A model generated the notes under the pieces. It worked only from the letters and a program-made list of their open reading frames with translations, was not told the origin of the DNA and ran no database searches. The position numbers were made by a program, and so were the translations under genes. 64,000 nt of DNA from Dialister histaminiformans (lineage in GTDB: Bacteria; Bacillota; Negativicutes; Veillonellales; Dialisteraceae), in NCBI RefSeq assembly GCF_900103425.1, contig NZ_FMXA01000008.1, positions 22,930 through 86,929 of the forward strand, in the 5' to 3' direction. Positions 1-8,585 of the stretch are shown here, piece after piece. How positions within the stretch are numbered: the first letter of the stretch is position 1; each line of letters starts with the position of its first letter.

Positions 1-647
1 GAGGCCGGGTGGCACATTTTACCTATGATCAGGACTTTGACAGCATTCTTGAGGAAATTGGTGAAATGCCGATACCACCTTATATTCATAAGAAACTGGA
101 AGATAATGATGAATATCAGACTGTGTATGCTAAGTATAAAGGATCGGCAGCAGCTCCTACCGCGGGCCTTCATTTTACAAAAGAACTGATGGAGGAAATG
201 AAGAACAGAGGTGCGGAAATCCGTTATGTTACTCTGCACGTAGGGCTTGGCACATTCCGTCCGGTATCGGAAGAGAATATTGAAGAACACGAAATGCACA
301 AGGAATTCTATTCCGTTACGGAAGAAACTGCTGAAGCTGTAAACCGGGCAAAAGCTGAAGGCCGTCGGATTATTGCGGTAGGGACTACTTCTGTACGCAC
401 GCTGGAATCAGCAGGTCAGAGTGGGAAACTTCAGGCAGGCTCAGGATGGACACAGCTCTATATTTATCCAGGATATACCTGGCATATTGTTGATGCCATC
501 TGCACTAATTTCCATCTCCCGGAATCAACGCTTATCATGATGATGTGTTCTTTCGCAGGGAAAGAACATGTACTCAATGCGTATAAAGAGGCAGTAAGAC
601 AGAAGTACAGATTCTTCTCCTTTGGTGATGCCATGTTTATCCGCTGA
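1..647 (+). CDS. queA: S-adenosylmethionine:tRNA ribosyltransferase-isomerase (5' end outside window)
   Basis: QueA transfers and isomerises the ribosyl group of S-adenosylmethionine onto 7-aminomethyl-7-deazaguanine in tRNA, giving epoxyqueuosine; it is cytosolic. About 214 C-terminal residues are visible, and the frame is open through base 1, so the start lies upstream. Family landmarks seen are [43 protein letters not shown] and the ending [13 protein letters not shown]. The next gene but one step in the pathway (tgt) follows, separated by a terminator and a candidate promoter, so the two need not be one transcript. Identity is very secure; only the N-terminal part is missing because of the window edge. 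Confidence 0.97.
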   Translation, partial: GRVAHFTYDQDFDSILEEIGEMPIPPYIHKKLEDNDEYQTVYAKYKGSAAAPTAGLHFTKELMEEMKNRGAEIRYVTLHVGLGTFRPVSEENIEEHEMHKEFYSVTEETAEAVNRAKAEGRRIIAVGTTSVRTLESAGQSGKLQAGSGWTQLYIYPGYTWHIVDAICTNFHLPESTLIMMMCSFAGKEHVLNAYKEAVRQKYRFFSFGDAMFIR

Positions 648-686
648 AAAACAGAACGGTAATGGAGACAGAATAAAGACTGATGG

Positions 687-727
687 GAGGATGTGTAAGG
701 CCTGAGGACTCATCACATCCTCTTTTA
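687..727 (+). terminator. Intrinsic terminator after queA
   Basis: A 9-bp perfect stem (GAGGATGTG at 687-695 with CACATCCTC at 714-722) is followed by TTTTAT. It ends the queA transcript. The same stem sequence recurs at 24479. Confidence 0.85.
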
Positions 728-809
728 TAATGGAGCATCTGGTATTCTGCGCAGGAAAGGCAGATATATCTGTTACACATGCGGCAGAATGATGATATGG
801 TGATATGGC

Positions 810-838
810 TGGTCATCGGGCACATATCCTGTTATGAT
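810..838 (+). promoter_or_regulatory. Candidate promoter for tgt
   Basis: TGGTCA at 810-815 and TATGAT at 833-838 are separated by 17 bases and lie 50 bases ahead of tgt. Sequence match only. Confidence 0.5.
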
Positions 839-888
839 TAGCGGAGAGGGTCTTTTGACCAATATTACTAAAGGATAAGGATATAAAA

Positions 889-2007
889 ATGGTTATTAAT
901 TACGAACTGATTGCACAGGACCCGGCGACCGGAGCAAGAGCCGGCCTGCTGCATACACCACATGGAACATTTAAAACACCGATGTTTATGCCTGTAGGCA
1001 CACAGGCCACGGTAAAGACTGTGACTCCGGATGAGTTGGAAGAGATGGGGGCCCAGATTATTCTTGGCAACACCTATCATCTGTTTTTGCGTCCGGGAAC
1101 GGAGCTGATTGCAGAGGCAGGCGGCCTTCATGATTTTATGAACTGGCATAAAGGAATCCTTACAGACAGCGGCGGATTCCAGGTATTCAGCCTTGGAGAT
1201 ACACGTAAGATTAAGGAGGAAGGGGTATATTTCCGCTCGATTCTTGATGGGTCAAAACAATTTCTGTCACCGGAAGTAGCTACCAGAGCGCAGGAAGAGC
1301 TTGGGAGTGATATTGCGATGGCATTTGATGAATGCATTCCTTATCCGGCTGAATACGATTATGCTAAAAAGTCCACGGAAAGAACCACCCGCTGGGCAGA
1401 AAGATGTCTGAAAGCCCATACACGCAAGGACAGAGGTATGTTTGGCATTATTCAGGGCGGGATGTATAAGGATCTGCGCAAGCAGAGCGCGGCGGAAATC
1501 ACATCCCTTCCTTTCGATGGGTTCGCTATTGGCGGCCTGTCGGTGGGGGAACCGCATGATCTCATGTATGAGATTCTTGAACATACCACACAGTATATGC
1601 CTGTAAATAAGGCCAGATATCTTATGGGAGTAGGCACTCCTGACTGTCTGGTGGAAGGCGTTGCCCGCGGGGTGGATATGTTTGACTGCGTATTCCCTAC
1701 CCGTGTAGCTCGAAATGGAATGGCGATGGTACATTCTGGAAGAATGAATATGAAGAATAAGCAGTATGAACGTGATTTTACACCGATTGAGGAAGGCTGT
1801 CAGTGCTATACTTGCCGTCATTTTACCCGTGCATACATTCGCCATCTGTATAAAGCAGAAGAGTTACTGGCCTTTCGTCTTATTACCATTCATAATCTTT
1901 TCTTCCTCCTGCAGTTTATGAGGGATATGAGACAGGCCATTATTGATGGAAATTTTGGGGATTTCAGGGAAAGTTTTATGGCAGGCTATAGTGCCAGGGC
2001 AAAATAA
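889..2007 (+). CDS. tgt: tRNA-guanine transglycosylase (bacterial type)
   Basis: Tgt exchanges guanine-34 of tRNAs with GUN anticodons for preQ1, the step before QueA. The 372-residue length is normal for the bacterial enzyme. The first catalytic aspartate is in [10 protein letters not shown] (D93), the nucleophile in DCVFPTR (D266), and the zinc site is formed by C304, C306, C309 and H335 (CQCYTC ... IHN). The ATG at 889 has an AAGGATAAGG ribosome site just upstream. Queuosine synthesis genes are not otherwise present here, so the cell may import a precursor or encode them elsewhere. Confidence 0.97.
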   Translation: MVINYELIAQDPATGARAGLLHTPHGTFKTPMFMPVGTQATVKTVTPDELEEMGAQIILGNTYHLFLRPGTELIAEAGGLHDFMNWHKGILTDSGGFQVFSLGDTRKIKEEGVYFRSILDGSKQFLSPEVATRAQEELGSDIAMAFDECIPYPAEYDYAKKSTERTTRWAERCLKAHTRKDRGMFGIIQGGMYKDLRKQSAAEITSLPFDGFAIGGLSVGEPHDLMYEILEHTTQYMPVNKARYLMGVGTPDCLVEGVARGVDMFDCVFPTRVARNGMAMVHSGRMNMKNKQYERDFTPIEEGCQCYTCRHFTRAYIRHLYKAEELLAFRLITIHNLFFLLQFMRDMRQAIIDGNFGDFRESFMAGYSARAK

Positions 2008-2087
2008 ATGGAATTTCCATACACAGAAGCTGTAAGAATCAATTTATGATTATATGCTAAATCTCTGAGGATAAATTAAAAAGCATG

Positions 2088-2096
2088 TGATATAAT
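2088..2096 (+). promoter_or_regulatory. Extended -10 promoter for yajC-secDF operon
   Basis: TGATATAAT (2088-2096) is a TGn-extended -10 element 34 bases before yajC. No good -35 is seen, which is common for extended -10 promoters. Confidence 0.5.
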
Positions 2097-2129
2097 GGAT
2101 GGTATGAATTTTCAGGAGGTGAATAATCC

Positions 2130-2492
2130 ATGGGTGAAATTATGACAGCTATTAAGGGCTTCTGGCCTTTGCTTCTGCTGCTTGCTTTTTTCTACTTTGC
2201 TTTAGTAAGACCGCAGAAAAAACAGCAGAATAAGAGAAATGCATTCCTTAATGCTCTTCAGAAGGGAGACTATGTCATCACGGCAGGTGGTGTATATGGT
2301 CTGGTAAAGAAGATTACAGGCAATGTCGTTTCTGTACAGATAGCTCCAGGGACAATTATCCAGGTTGATAAGCGTGCACTTCAGGCACCGCCGGAAGATG
2401 AAGGAGACAAGAAGTCTTCGGAAAAGTCCCAGCCAGCTCACAAAGAAGAGAATAGTGCCAAAGAGGATACAGAAGAAGATGCAAAGGACTGA
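2130..2492 (+). CDS. yajC: Preprotein translocase accessory subunit YajC
   Basis: YajC is a small single-pass membrane protein that associates with SecD and SecF at the Sec translocon. The 120-residue product has one N-terminal membrane segment (about residues 8-26) followed by the family core RPQKKQQNKRNAFLNAL...GDYVITAGGVYGLV. A highly charged Glu/Lys/Asp tail makes up about the last 35 residues. The AGGAGGTG ribosome site lies 8-9 bases before the ATG. It heads the run yajC-fcl-secD-secF, which supports the call. Confidence 0.95.
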   Translation: MGEIMTAIKGFWPLLLLLAFFYFALVRPQKKQQNKRNAFLNALQKGDYVITAGGVYGLVKKITGNVVSVQIAPGTIIQVDKRALQAPPEDEGDKKSSEKSQPAHKEENSAKEDTEEDAKD

Positions 2493-2499
2493 TTCGGCA

Positions 2500-3090
2500 A
2501 TGTCCGATATAAAGCAATGTCTTCGAAAGAAAGTGCTCGCCGAAAGGCGGGCTCTTTCTTTTGACAGGATTTCATCCATGAGTCTCACACTGACAGAGAA
2601 TCTTCTGGCACTGCCTGAGGTTAACGATGCCAGTTGCATTATGGCTTTCCTGGCTATGCCTGGAGAGTCCAATCTGGACGAATTTATCCGGATAATGCTG
2701 AAAAAGGGGACAAGAATCTGTATTCCTGTGTGTCTTCCGAAGAGACAGATGGAGGCAGGGCGTATCATGGATATGGAACATTTTGAGAAAGGACCGTTAG
2801 GTTTGCGCAACATTCCGTCTGGATATGATGTGATTGAACCGGAACAGATTGATCTTGTACTTGTTCCAGCGGTAGCCTGTGACAGGCAGGGGCGTCGCCT
2901 GGGAATGGGAGCCGGCTACTATGACCGGTATCTGGTTCATGTGCCTTATGAAAAACGGATTGCGGCACTCTGGGATTTCCAGGTGCTGGATGAAGATATT
3001 CCCGGAGAACCCTTTGATCAGAATGTATCTGCCATTGTAACAGATAAAAGAATTATTAGAATCCGGAAACCAAATGGGGTGAAATTTTGA
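2500..3090 (+). CDS. 5-formyltetrahydrofolate cyclo-ligase family protein
   Basis: The family converts 5-formyltetrahydrofolate to 5,10-methenyltetrahydrofolate using ATP. The product of about 196 residues ends with the diagnostic RLGMGAGYYDRYL motif followed by the LWDFQVLDEDIPGEPFD region typical of the family. ATG 2500 has AAAGGA upstream; ATG 2479 in the same frame, preceded by AGAAG, is an alternative start overlapping yajC by 14 bases. The gene is sandwiched inside the Sec operon and its stop overlaps the secD start by four bases, so translation is probably coupled. The link with protein export is likely only positional. Confidence 0.92.
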   Translation: MSDIKQCLRKKVLAERRALSFDRISSMSLTLTENLLALPEVNDASCIMAFLAMPGESNLDEFIRIMLKKGTRICIPVCLPKRQMEAGRIMDMEHFEKGPLGLRNIPSGYDVIEPEQIDLVLVPAVACDRQGRRLGMGAGYYDRYLVHVPYEKRIAALWDFQVLDEDIPGEPFDQNVSAIVTDKRIIRIRKPNGVKF

Positions 3091-4337
3091 ATAACAAACG
3101 ACCAAATACGCTGAGACCGGCAAAACTTTTCCGATTCTGGGCAGTTATTGCTGTGATTTTCGGTGTGTTTATTTTTACATTAGTGCCATTGGCCAAAAGC
3201 ATCCGGCAGGGGCTTGACCTTCAGGGCGGGACCCACATTGTGATGCAGGCAGAAGATACACCTGAAAACAAAGTTACTCCTGAAGCAGTAACTCAGGTTA
3301 TTGCCATCATGCAGAAGCGTATCAATGAAATGGGACTTACTGAACCTATTATTCAGCGCGAAGGTGCTAATCGGATCATCATCGAATTGCCTGGGGAAAA
3401 AGACCCGAAGAAGGCTATTGAAACCATTGGCAAGACGGCGGTACTGCAGTTTAAGGATGAAGACGGTAATGTGGCACTTACCGGAGAAGATCTGAAGACG
3501 GCGCAGGAACAGATGGACAGTAACTCGCGGAACCCGGTAGTTGCCCTGCAGTTTACTGATGAAGGGGGTAAGAAGTTCGCAAAACTTACCGCCGACAACA
3601 TTGGACGCAAGATTGGCATCTACCTGGATGGCAAGCTGCTTACTGATCCTGTGGTTAATGAAGAAATTGATGGGGGAAGTGCGGTTATTACCGGACAGAG
3701 ATCACTGGAAGAAGCAAAGAATCTGGCTATTCTGCTTCGCAGTGGTGCTCTCCCTGTCAAAGTATCCGTTATGGAAGTCCGTACCGTAGGTCCGTCTCTT
3801 GGCCAGGATTCCAAAGATAAGTCCGTTATGGCATTTACCATTGGGCTCTCTCTTACCGTGCTCTTCATGCTGGCTATGTACCGCATGGCAGGTTTTGTAG
3901 CAGATACCGCTCTTCTGGTATACGTGCTTATCCTGCTGGGGATACTGAGCGCATTGAAGGCAACTCTCACCTTACCAAGTATTGCGGGGGTCATACTATC
4001 CATAGGTATGGCCGTAGATGCCAATATTCTTATATTTGAACGATTTAAAGAAGAAATTGCAGCCGGTAAGGTACTGCGCCTGGCGGTGCAGGCCGGATTT
4101 AAGCGCGCTTTTACAACTATTTTTGATGCGAATATGACAGTTATCATTACCTCAGCTATTCTGTTCTTCCTCGGAAGTGGTACGGTCAAGGGCTTTGCTT
4201 TTACCCTGGGTCTGGGGGTTGCTGTAAGTATGTTTACTGCCATCACGGTAAGCCGCACATTGCTTATGCTCCTGATTGACGCATCCTGGATTCATAATCC
4301 ATGGTGGTTCGGTGGAAAGAGGGGGTATGACCGTTGA
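3087..4337 (+). CDS. secD: Protein translocase subunit SecD
   Basis: SecD, with SecF, uses proton motive force to complete protein movement across the inner membrane on the outer side of SecYEG. The 416-residue product has an N-terminal membrane helix, RQGLDLQGGTHIVMQ (the SecD signature), a periplasmic P1 region including QVIAIMQKRINEMGLTEPI, and five C-terminal membrane helices. The helix with GMAVDANILIFERFKEE is the conserved motif. It starts at TTG, overlapping the previous stop by four bases, with GGGGTG upstream. It is shorter than E. coli SecD (about 615 residues), as is usual in this phylum. Confidence 0.96.
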   Translation: MNNKRPNTLRPAKLFRFWAVIAVIFGVFIFTLVPLAKSIRQGLDLQGGTHIVMQAEDTPENKVTPEAVTQVIAIMQKRINEMGLTEPIIQREGANRIIIELPGEKDPKKAIETIGKTAVLQFKDEDGNVALTGEDLKTAQEQMDSNSRNPVVALQFTDEGGKKFAKLTADNIGRKIGIYLDGKLLTDPVVNEEIDGGSAVITGQRSLEEAKNLAILLRSGALPVKVSVMEVRTVGPSLGQDSKDKSVMAFTIGLSLTVLFMLAMYRMAGFVADTALLVYVLILLGILSALKATLTLPSIAGVILSIGMAVDANILIFERFKEEIAAGKVLRLAVQAGFKRAFTTIFDANMTVIITSAILFFLGSGTVKGFAFTLGLGVAVSMFTAITVSRTLLMLLIDASWIHNPWWFGGKRGYDR

Positions 4338-5239
4338 AAAACTTTGATATTGTAGGACATCGTAAATGGTGGTTCTGTCTGTCCGGACTCCTCGTGCTGA
4401 TTGCCCTCATCTGTATTATTGTGAAGGGATTCAATTTCGGAATTGATTTCACCGGTGGTACCATTCTGGATTTAAAATTTGCGCAGCCAGTAACCGTGGC
4501 TCAGGTCAGAACCGGTCTTGAACAGGACGGCCTGCAGAGCAGCGTCATTCAGCTCAGCGGGGATACTCATGAAGAATCGGGCAAGGAAGTTATTATCCGT
4601 ACCCGCAGCCTGTCCTCTGAAGAAGCACAGACCATTACCAGCCATATCAGCGCTAAAGTCGGGAAGGCGGAAATCAACCGTGTAGAAACCGTTGGTGCGG
4701 TCATTGGGTCAGAAGTAACAAAGAATACCATCCTGAACGTAGGACTTTCCTTTACCATTCTGATTATCTATATGTCCATCCGTTTTGAACATCGCATTGC
4801 CTTTTCTGCGATTGCGGCCATTGTACATGATATTATCGTGGTACTTGGGGTATTTGCCCTTTTCCATCTGGAAATTGACGCTTCATTCCTTGCCGCCATT
4901 CTGACGGTACTTGGTTACTCCATGAATGAATCTGTCGTAATCTTTGACCGTATTCGTGAAAATATTCATACGCACAGACGTACAGACAGCTTCAAGGTTC
5001 TGGCCAACGATTCTATCCGCCAGACTTTCCGCAGAAGCTGCTATACACTGACTACGGTTCTTTTCTGCGTAGCCTCTCTGTACTTCTTTGGCGGGGAAAC
5101 CACAAAGAACTTTGCTCTGGTTATGCTGGTAGGATTTATCAGTGGCGCATACTCTTCTATATGCGTAGCTACTTCTCTGTGGGTTACCTGGCATGAACAT
5201 TCCAGAAGCCGCAGAAATGAGACTCCTGATAAGGAATAA
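4334..5239 (+). CDS. secF: Protein translocase subunit SecF
   Basis: SecF is the partner of SecD. The 301-residue product shows GFNFGIDFTGGTILDLKF near the N-terminus, NRVETVGAVIGSEV before the second membrane helix, and GYSMNESVVIFDRIRENI in the fourth. These are all SecF landmarks, with six predicted membrane helices. The TTG start overlaps the SecD stop (TTGA), mirroring the SecD start arrangement and implying coupled synthesis of the two subunits. It is followed by a strong terminator. Confidence 0.96.
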   Translation: MKNFDIVGHRKWWFCLSGLLVLIALICIIVKGFNFGIDFTGGTILDLKFAQPVTVAQVRTGLEQDGLQSSVIQLSGDTHEESGKEVIIRTRSLSSEEAQTITSHISAKVGKAEINRVETVGAVIGSEVTKNTILNVGLSFTILIIYMSIRFEHRIAFSAIAAIVHDIIVVLGVFALFHLEIDASFLAAILTVLGYSMNESVVIFDRIRENIHTHRRTDSFKVLANDSIRQTFRRSCYTLTTVLFCVASLYFFGGETTKNFALVMLVGFISGAYSSICVATSLWVTWHEHSRSRRNETPDKE

Positions 5240-5297
5240 CCGTTTCGGCCTGTGAATTTGTGAGGATCAGGCGAATTTTTTGCAGAAACAGATTAAA

Positions 5298-5329
5298 AGG
5301 TGTCAGCTATAATCGGCTGACATCTTTTT
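5298..5329 (+). terminator. Intrinsic terminator after secF
   Basis: GGTGTCAGC (5299-5307) pairs with GCTGACATC (5316-5324) around a short loop, followed by five T. It ends the yajC-secF operon. Confidence 0.85.
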
Positions 5330-5394
5330 GATTGGATAAAAGGAATAGATTCTCCATCTCCTTTATGTCAGGTAAAACAGGAAATGTTTCATCA

Positions 5395-5403
5395 TGATAT
5401 ACT
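5395..5403 (+). promoter_or_regulatory. Extended -10 promoter upstream of the DUF188 fusion gene
   Basis: TGATATACT at 5395-5403 lies 44 bases ahead of the start codon at 5448, after the secF terminator. Sequence match only. Confidence 0.4.
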
Positions 5404-5447
5404 GAAGGGCAAATAGTTATTTAGTTTGTCCGGAAGGAGGCAGAGTT

Positions 5448-6512
5448 ATGAAATGTTACGCTGTTATTGCTGCAGGGGAGACGGCTTTTTTTCGGGCCCG
5501 GGCCGATGCGCTGCTTTTTATCAGAGCGCGCAATGATAGTAACAGCCGTCTGGAAGTGCAGGAAACGACAGAACAGCAGCTGTCCGCTTTTGCTCTTTAT
5601 GATTGTACGGAATGTATAAATCTTCCTGTGGCATGGCTGCCTTCCCGGGACATACAGGATTTCTGCCGGAATTTACTGTACCTGTGTACACACCGGGAAT
5701 ATTCCTGCACCGGGCTCAGAGATGTGGATATATTTAAAATAAGCACTGTGGATTTTCTTGATTATATGAAAATGGGAAAGTCAGGTATTTCGCCCCTGGA
5801 TATAGTTAAATCCTGGATACGACAGCAGGATGAAGTCGATTTAGAACAGGATATGGAGTCCGGATTTGAAAGATTTCTGGCCGAGACGCCGGTTCGTGTT
5901 TATTCCAAGGATGAAAGTGCATGGAAAGATATATTCTGTGGGATATGGAAACGGGAGATGGCGGCACGCCGGTATCCTGATAAAAAGGAACCTGTGTTTT
6001 CGGATGCGGAATGGCAGATGATTATCCGGCAGTGCAAAATCCCGGACCAGAGAACGACAGGTAAAAACATTCATGCCAGGATACGTAACCGGAGAATTAT
6101 TATTGATGCCGACGGTTGTCCTGTCATAGGGCTTACAGAGAAGAATGCGAGGAAATATGGATTTGCATGCTATATTTTCTGTGATGATACCCGGGTTATT
6201 CATTCCCGGTACAGCCGGGTGATACAGGTTCCGGAAGGAAGGAATGCCGCCGATGAGGCTATTATCTCTTTCTGCCATAATGGAGATCTGGTCATTACTC
6301 AGGATTTCGAACTGGCTGAAAAAGTGATGCGTAAAGGTGCGGCGGCAGTTCATCAGAATGGATGGATATATAATAAAGGTTTTTTTAATAAATCTGGTAA
6401 GACGGAAAGAAAATCATATATGATCCATTCGTTTCATAGACGTTGTGCAGAAGATGATATGAATTATGAAGAAATACTTACTGAACAGCTGGAAAGAGAA
6501 GCAGGGAAATAA
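5448..6512 (+). CDS. DUF188 (YaiI/YqxD-type) domain protein with unrecognised N-terminal domain
   Basis: The product has 354 residues. From about residue 217 to the end it matches the YaiI/YqxD (DUF188) family: IIIDADGCPV, the NAADEAIISFC segment, GDLVITQDFELAEKVMRKGAAAVHQNG, and a final amphipathic tail. The family has a PIN-like nuclease appearance, but its function is not established. Usual family members are only about 150 residues long and consist of that domain alone. Residues 1-215 carry no motif I recognise and look like a soluble mixed alpha/beta domain with several cysteines. The ATG is preceded by GGAAGGAGG. The gene stands alone between a terminator and a long intergenic region. 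Confidence 0.75.
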   Translation: MKCYAVIAAGETAFFRARADALLFIRARNDSNSRLEVQETTEQQLSAFALYDCTECINLPVAWLPSRDIQDFCRNLLYLCTHREYSCTGLRDVDIFKISTVDFLDYMKMGKSGISPLDIVKSWIRQQDEVDLEQDMESGFERFLAETPVRVYSKDESAWKDIFCGIWKREMAARRYPDKKEPVFSDAEWQMIIRQCKIPDQRTTGKNIHARIRNRRIIIDADGCPVIGLTEKNARKYGFACYIFCDDTRVIHSRYSRVIQVPEGRNAADEAIISFCHNGDLVITQDFELAEKVMRKGAAAVHQNGWIYNKGFFNKSGKTERKSYMIHSFHRRCAEDDMNYEEILTEQLEREAGK

Positions 6513-6762
6513 AGCACTGATGGGTAATCAGACAGGAATATTGGACTGACAAGTATGGAATGTTGTGTTTATTCAGACTGGAAATGATGGTATAAAACGC
6601 AGATAAGGAAATACCTGAATTTTACATTAATCACGTATTGTAAATTCAGAAGGTAAATCCTGATTACATCAGCTGAAATCCCGATAAAAAAGCAGAACTG
6701 GGATTGCTCTGTTTCATGGAAAGGGAATAAACCTGTAAAGTATAAATCCATGGGATAGTATA

Positions 6763-6791
6763 TTGATGCATTTAGAGTGAACTATTATACA
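6763..6791 (+). promoter_or_regulatory. Candidate promoter, distal, upstream of cspA
   Basis: TTGATG (6763-6768) and TATACA (6786-6791) are separated by exactly 17 bases. It would give a leader of about 170 bases for the cold-shock gene or a short separate RNA. Confidence 0.4.
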
Positions 6792-6889
6792 TAGAAGGTA
6801 TTAATAATGAGACGTGAAAATAAAGAAAAACAGGCAAAACTCTGTTGCGTTTCATGGTGATAAATATTGTAATTTTTTTACTATTCTTG

Positions 6890-6918
6890 TTGATAATGCG
6901 GGACTGATATGTTAAACT
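6890..6918 (+). promoter_or_regulatory. Candidate promoter, proximal, for cspA
   Basis: TTGATA (6890-6895) and TAAACT (6913-6918) have 17-base spacing. The leader that follows contains a GTCC/GGAC hairpin before the AGGAGG ribosome site. Confidence 0.45.
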
Positions 6919-6969
6919 TAACCTAAGTCCTAAAAAGGACGAAGTAGTTTTTTATCAGGAGGAAATACC

Positions 6970-7170
6970 ATGAAGGGTACAGTTAAGTGGTTTAGCGCAG
7001 AAAAGGGTTATGGATTCATTGAAAAGGAAGATGGCGGCGACGTTTTCGTTCATTTCTCTGCAATCCAGGCTGACGGCTTCAAGACACTGAATGAAGGCCA
7101 GCAGGTTGAATTCGATGTTGTCTCCGGCGCTAGAGGAGATCAGGCTGCTAACGTTAGAGTCATTGCGTAA
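6970..7170 (+). CDS. Cold-shock domain protein (CspA family)
   Basis: This is a small single-domain nucleic-acid chaperone of 66 residues. RNP1 (KGYGFIEKE) and RNP2 (VFVHFSAI) motifs are intact, and the whole length matches the family. The ATG follows an AGGAGG at good distance. It is monocistronic, with its own promoter region and a strong terminator, as is typical of highly expressed cold-shock genes. The paralogue (A, B, C...) cannot be told from sequence alone. Confidence 0.96.
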   Translation: MKGTVKWFSAEKGYGFIEKEDGGDVFVHFSAIQADGFKTLNEGQQVEFDVVSGARGDQAANVRVIA

Positions 7171-7230
7171 TCACTTAAAGACTATAGATATATAGTTTCA
7201 AAAAGAATTAATCAATGAAAGTTTAGCCGT

Positions 7231-7269
7231 AAAAGGACTGTATCAGAAAATTTTGATGCAGTCCTTTTT
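7231..7269 (+). terminator. Intrinsic terminator after the cold-shock gene
   Basis: AAAAGGACTG (7231-7240) pairs with CAGTCCTTTT (7259-7268), with an extra TATCA/TGATG inner stem and a T run. Confidence 0.9.
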
Positions 7270-7326
7270 CAGTTACTAAGGCATGGGGTACGTCGGAGAT
7301 AAAGATTCGACAGGGGAGGGATAATT

Positions 7327-7437
7327 TAGGGTTATAGGACATTTTGTGTGTTTTTTAATGCCAATGGAGCTAGTGTTTATCGAGCTTCATTGGCATTTAT
7401 TTTTTCTGAGATGATTTTTGAGGGTGGATAAAAAGTG
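7327..7437 (-). repeat. 111-base insertion-sequence end, copy 1 (solo end)
   Basis: These 111 bases match 63864-63974 with only two differences and share the first part with the copy at 25336. The unit begins TAGGGTTATAGGACATTTTG and contains a 15-bp near-perfect stem (AATGCCAATGGAGCT with AGCTTCATTGGCATT). Read on the minus strand it would encode the last residues of a protein (PPSKIISEK ... NEAR, stop), as a transposase 3' end would. Upstream on the minus strand the frame is soon closed, so this is a truncated relic. The IS family is not identified. Confidence 0.7.
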
Positions 7438-7635
7438 ATTCGTAAACGGGGAGCGAATTATCTCTGCCTTTGGCGAATCACCTGTATATAGTGGCCAGTC
7501 TTTCTTGTTACGTTTCTGATACATATTCCAACTTAACTATTTTCATGGTTTTAAATAACTTCCATTTTAGCTAAATGAGTAATCAACATTGATTTGTTAA
7601 CTATACGACATTTTGCAAACACTCAGAGAATATCC

Positions 7636-7663
7636 TTTACATTAGAAAGATTTGTTTTATAAT
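7636..7663 (+). promoter_or_regulatory. Promoter candidate 1 for hpf
   Basis: TTTACA (7636-7641) and a perfect TATAAT (7658-7663) lie with 16-base spacing in an AT-rich context. Confidence 0.55.
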
Positions 7664-7707
7664 GTAATTAAATAGTAAGATTTTTATAAAATATTAGAAA
7701 TTTGTAT

Positions 7708-7735
7708 TTGAAATATTAATAGAATTAATTATAAT
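7708..7735 (+). promoter_or_regulatory. Promoter candidate 2 for hpf
   Basis: TTGAAA (7708-7713) and TATAAT (7730-7735) have 16-base spacing. It lies closer to hpf, giving a leader of about 40 bases. Two start sites could serve different growth states. Confidence 0.5.
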
Positions 7736-7779
7736 TATAGTAGAGGATGTAAGATACATCTTCGAAAGGAGGATTCATT

Positions 7780-8316
7780 ATGGAAGTTACAGTTAGAGGC
7801 AAAAATCTCGAAGTTACCCCGGCTTTGCGCAGCTATGTAGAAAAACACACGGATAAAGTACAGAGATATTTTGATAAACCAGTAAGAATTAATGCTTTAC
7901 TCCGTATTTCTAATAAGACTGAAACATGCGAAGTGACTGTTTTTGTTGATGGTGTAATTCTTCGTGGGGTTGAAAAATCCGACGATATGTACAAGTCTAT
8001 TGATTTGGTATTCGACAAGATTGAACGCCAGATTCATAAATATAAGACACGTCTGGCTAAGAGATTTAAAGCAAAGAACGTGCTGAGTGAACAGTTCATC
8101 GCAGCTGAACCCAGCAAAGATGAAGCAGCAGGCGAATTTGATATTGTAAGAACAAAGCATTTTACATTATCTCCAATGTCCGCTGAAGAAGCTATTCTGC
8201 AGATGAATCTGCTTGGACACAGTTTCTTTATGTTCATCAATGCTGATACCGATGAACCGGCTCTGGTATATCGCAGAAATGATGGCAGATATGGCCTGAT
8301 CGAAGCCGATAATTAA
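7780..8316 (+). CDS. hpf: Ribosome hibernation promoting factor, long form
   Basis: Long HPF binds the small subunit and dimerises ribosomes into inactive 100S particles in stationary phase. The 178-residue product has the N-terminal S30AE/YfiA domain (residues 1-100, including RGKNLEVTPALRSYVEKH and KSIDLVFDKIERQIHKYK). A linker follows, then the C-terminal dimerisation domain (about 122-178) containing LSPMSAEEAILQMNLLGHSFFMF and NDGRYGLIE. AAAGGAGG precedes the ATG. It is monocistronic with promoters and a terminator of its own, directly upstream of secA. Confidence 0.95.
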   Translation: MEVTVRGKNLEVTPALRSYVEKHTDKVQRYFDKPVRINALLRISNKTETCEVTVFVDGVILRGVEKSDDMYKSIDLVFDKIERQIHKYKTRLAKRFKAKNVLSEQFIAAEPSKDEAAGEFDIVRTKHFTLSPMSAEEAILQMNLLGHSFFMFINADTDEPALVYRRNDGRYGLIEADN

Positions 8317-8356
8317 TGAGCTGACTTAGTATCACATTAAACAGGTAAAAAAGATT

Positions 8357-8391
8357 AACCCTGAGGAATATGATGATTCCTCAGGGTTTTC
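8357..8391 (+). terminator. Intrinsic terminator after hpf
   Basis: AACCCTGAGGAAT (8357-8369) is perfectly complementary to ATTCCTCAGGGTT (8375-8387), followed by TTTCT. Confidence 0.9.
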
Positions 8392-8488
8392 TGCTGTTTC
8401 CGTTACAGAAATAAGTAAATCCGGAATGTAAATCTATATATCAGAATTAATGCACGGAAAGTGGGGTTGCGGACAGATATCTGCTTTT

Positions 8489-8517
8489 TTGACTATAGCA
8501 CCTCATTTTGATAAAAT
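8489..8517 (+). promoter_or_regulatory. Promoter for the secA operon
   Basis: TTGACT (8489-8494) and TAAAAT (8512-8517) are separated by 17 bases and lie about 70 bases before secA. Confidence 0.6.
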
Positions 8518-8585
8518 ATACAAGATATAATTTCGGTTACTGTACCCTTTTGAAATCGAATCTTTGCTAATAAGGAGCTGGGTTA

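Larger units (their letters stand above)
6513..6969 (+). other. 457-base intergenic region upstream of the cold-shock gene
   Basis: No gene longer than a few codons is supported. It holds two promoter-like pairs: TTGATG-17-TATACA (6763-6791) and TTGATA-17-TAAACT (6890-6918). Between them a 16-17 codon reading frame begins at about 6807 behind a weak AAGG. The minus-strand frame across 6569-6751 has no ribosome site. Confidence 0.5.
7438..7779 (+). other. AT-rich intergenic region with two promoters before hpf
   Basis: No coding frame is supported. GTGATTCG next to the repeat pairs with CGAATCAC about 45 bases on. The right half is very AT-rich and holds two consecutive promoter candidates ahead of hpf. 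Confidence 0.5.

Noticed and set aside
6569..6751. 60-codon minus-strand frame between the DUF188 gene and cspA
   Set aside because: No ribosome site and no known family.
7327..7437. Simple bidirectional terminator instead of a mobile-element end
   Set aside because: The stem-loop could terminate, but near-identity over 111 bases with a distant copy and shared termini with the 25.3 kb relic favour a mobile element.
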